DNA of 7,098 nt from positions 1-7,098 of the forward strand of contig CAIQND010000197.1 in the NCBI GenBank assembly GCA_903873045.1. The letters are read 5' to 3'. Positions within the stretch are counted from its first letter, which is position 1, and every line of letters begins with the position of its first letter. The notes below the pieces were generated by a model. It had not been told where the DNA came from, made no database searches, and worked only from the letters and a program-made list of their open reading frames with translations. The translations under genes were made by a program, and so were the position numbers. The stretch is from an uncultured Methylococcaceae bacterium (GTDB taxonomy: Bacteria > Pseudomonadota > Gammaproteobacteria > Methylococcales > Methylomonadaceae). Of this stretch, positions 5,705 through 7,098 are shown one piece after another.

Positions 5705-7098
5705 CTAATAGAGATGCCCTGAATCGTATCCAAGTCCAACCAAGCTTATCGTTGCCCACATTTCTTGTGCAGATTGGCCAAAGCTGGCAGCACTCAGTAA
5801 GCTTTGCGCGTCAAGTGTACCCAAGCCAGTCAGGTTGCTGTTTTTACCGTATTGATAGGCTATGTCGCCACCAATCGCGGCAATATCGCTGCCTGCTTGC
5901 AAATGGGTAGTTAGGCGAGAATCGTTTAGTTGCCAATTAGCTGTTGCACCGGCCGCATCAAACGCCGCCACTATTTTGGCAAAGTTGAAGTTCTCGATCT
6001 TGTTATTATGTAAACTGTCTGCTGAACCTAAACTAAAGCCTTGAATGGCTTCTGCGATTACTTGCAGATTGGCCACGCTCTTGTTAGCGGTGCCTAAGTA
6101 CCAATCTTTGAGGTTAATTTGATCGGTAGCGCCCATTTTAATAATGAGATCGTTTGCTGTTTTAGATAGACTCAAATCACTGTAGGCAAAGTTGCCACCA
6201 AGGCTGATAGTATTGTCTGCACCGGTAGAGGCATTCACAACATCCTGACCGTCACCTTTATTGAAGACAATGATGTCATAACCTGTGCCTGTAGTGATGG
6301 TGTCGTTACCTGCGCCGCCAAGAAAAATATCCCGACCAACTCCTGCGGTAATCAAGTCATTACCAAGACCGCCATCAAACAGGTTGTTGCCAACCGTGTC
6401 GTTGAAAGTGTCAATGCCAGCGAAACCTTGCAGGATATCATTGCCGCCTGCGGTATCGGTCAGTGTATTATTGGCGGCATTACCCATTAAGTAATTGGCA
6501 AGTGCATTACCTGTACCATTGATTGCAGTTGACCCGGTCAGGGTGAGGTTTTCAACCTTGGCACTCAGCGTGTAGCTGACGCTGGCTTGTATGCTGTCAA
6601 TTTCAGTCACGAGGCTAGAGGTTTCAGTCACGATGTCACCAACGTTATCGACCACGTAAGTGTCATTACCTAGTCCACCTATTAATGTATCAATGCCGGT
6701 ACCACCGTTGAGCGTATTGTCGCCTGTATTGCCAGTCAGCGTATTGGCAAGTGCATTACCAGTGCCATTGATTGCAGTTGATCCTGTCAGGGTGAGGTTT
6801 TCAACCTTGGCACTCAGCGTGTAGCTGACGCTGGCTTTTACACTGTCAATTTCAGTCGCTAGGCTAGAAGTTTCTGTCACGATATCGGCAGCATCATCAA
6901 CCACATAAATGTCATTGCCGAGTCCGCCTATCATGGTGTCAATGCCCGTCGCACCATTCAACACATTATCGCCAGCATTACCCGTAAGGGTGTTGTTGAG
7001 CTCGTTGCCTGTGCCGTTGATAGCGGCGGTGCCGGTCAGGACTAATTTCTCAAGATTAGCACCCAAGAGATAGGTGATCGCCGCTTGTACCGTATCAA
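5705..7098 (-). CDS. RTX (haemolysin-type) calcium-binding repeat protein, C-terminal part
   Basis: The frame is open to the right edge, so the N-terminus lies outside. A TTG at 7066 is only an internal leucine: the codons before it continue the repeat as DTVQAAITYLL. Counting residues from that TTG, three copies of an 83-residue module are visible in whole or part (through about residue 190). Each has a SYTLSAKVENLTLTG-type connector, NGTGN.L.N, and RTX nonapeptides such as GGLGNDTYV. Further RTX motifs (GGLGNDLIT, GGAGNDTIT) follow at about 231-260, then a region like the haemolysin-type calcium-binding-related domain (about 286-323, ISLGGNFAYSDLSLSK to NLKDWYLG). The C-terminal 80 residues, with AAIGGDIAYQYGKN, resemble tails seen in other RTX proteins. 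Known for the family: type I secretion and folding on extracellular calcium. Surface or secreted location is inferred. No secretion genes are in view. Confidence 0.9.
   Translation of the reverse strand, partial: DTVQAAITYLLGANLEKLVLTGTAAINGTGNELNNTLTGNAGDNVLNGATGIDTMIGGLGNDIYVVDDAADIVTETSSLATEIDSVKASVSYTLSAKVENLTLTGSTAINGTGNALANTLTGNTGDNTLNGGTGIDTLIGGLGNDTYVVDNVGDIVTETSSLVTEIDSIQASVSYTLSAKVENLTLTGSTAINGTGNALANYLMGNAANNTLTDTAGGNDILQGFAGIDTFNDTVGNNLFDGGLGNDLITAGVGRDIFLGGAGNDTITTGTGYDIIVFNKGDGQDVVNASTGADNTISLGGNFAYSDLSLSKTANDLIIKMGATDQINLKDWYLGTANKSVANLQVIAEAIQGFSLGSADSLHNNKIENFNFAKIVAAFDAAGATANWQLNDSRLTTHLQAGSDIAAIGGDIAYQYGKNSNLTGLGTLDAQSLLSAASFGQSAQEMWATISLVGLGYDSGHLY
6492..7098 (-). repeat. 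Tandem 249-bp coding repeat within the RTX gene
   Basis: The sequence repeats with a period of 249 bases (83 codons): 6492-6740, 6741-6989 and a partial copy from 6990 to the window edge. The first two copies share an uninterrupted identical stretch of 52 bases (6537-6588 and 6786-6837), while the remainder of each copy and the third copy differ more. Each module encodes one connector plus a pair of calcium-binding nonapeptides. Further copies probably lie beyond the right edge. Confidence 0.85.

Noticed and set aside
5862..6494. Plus-strand open frames opposite the RTX gene
   Set aside because: Their low-complexity Pro/Ser/Leu products are the antisense reading of Gly/Asp/Asn-rich RTX repeats.
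7064..7066. TTG as the start of the RTX gene
   Set aside because: The same frame continues upstream to the window edge with typical repeat residues, so the TTG is an internal leucine codon of a partial gene.
6492..7098. Regularly spaced repeat considered as a CRISPR or satellite array
   Set aside because: The period is 249 bases, in frame, and encodes RTX modules; there are no short direct repeats with unique spacers.

Overview
The window looks like chromosomal DNA of a Gram-negative gammaproteobacterium. The best anchors are a surE-pcm pair overlapping by 4 bases (ATGA), an SmrB-like protein divergent from surE, and RTX calcium-binding repeats. Moderate GC, a large TPR-bearing multihaem cytochrome, RTX proteins and REP-like palindromes together remind me of gammaproteobacterial methanotrophs (Methylococcales). 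That placement is an inference from gene content and style, not shown by a marker gene.

Layout. 1-357 is non-coding and holds two nested inverted-repeat structures: 19-bp imperfect inverted repeats at 55-73 and 280-298, enclosing a strong 24-bp-arm hairpin at 137-197. 358-4263 is a minus-strand, operon-like run read in the order surE, pcm, then an 811-residue membrane-anchored protein with eight CXXCH haem motifs, HEAT-like repeats and about five TPRs. Divergent from surE, 4332-4898 encodes an SmrB-like Smr-domain protein. 4899-5254 is non-coding, with a 97-bp nested palindrome (4931-5027) and several shorter dyads. 5255-5563 is a weakly supported small ORF whose 3' part is itself full of inverted repeats. 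A hairpin at 5585-5620 lies between this ORF and the last gene. 5705-7098 is the C-terminal part of a minus-strand RTX protein that runs off the right edge of the window.

How the genes relate. SurE (nucleotide phosphatase) and Pcm (isoaspartyl repair methyltransferase) are classic stationary-phase and maintenance functions, usually followed by nlpD and rpoS in gammaproteobacteria. Here the third position is taken by the multihaem cytochrome/TPR protein, which would sit in the inner membrane facing the periplasm and probably acts in electron transfer. The RTX protein is probably an exported, calcium-folding surface or secreted protein and looks unrelated to the operon.

No rRNA, tRNA, CRISPR array, transposase or defence system was recognised. 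The most interesting items are the cytochrome-HEAT-TPR fusion in the surE-pcm locus, the nested palindromic elements, and a recently homogenised 249-bp repeat in the RTX gene.
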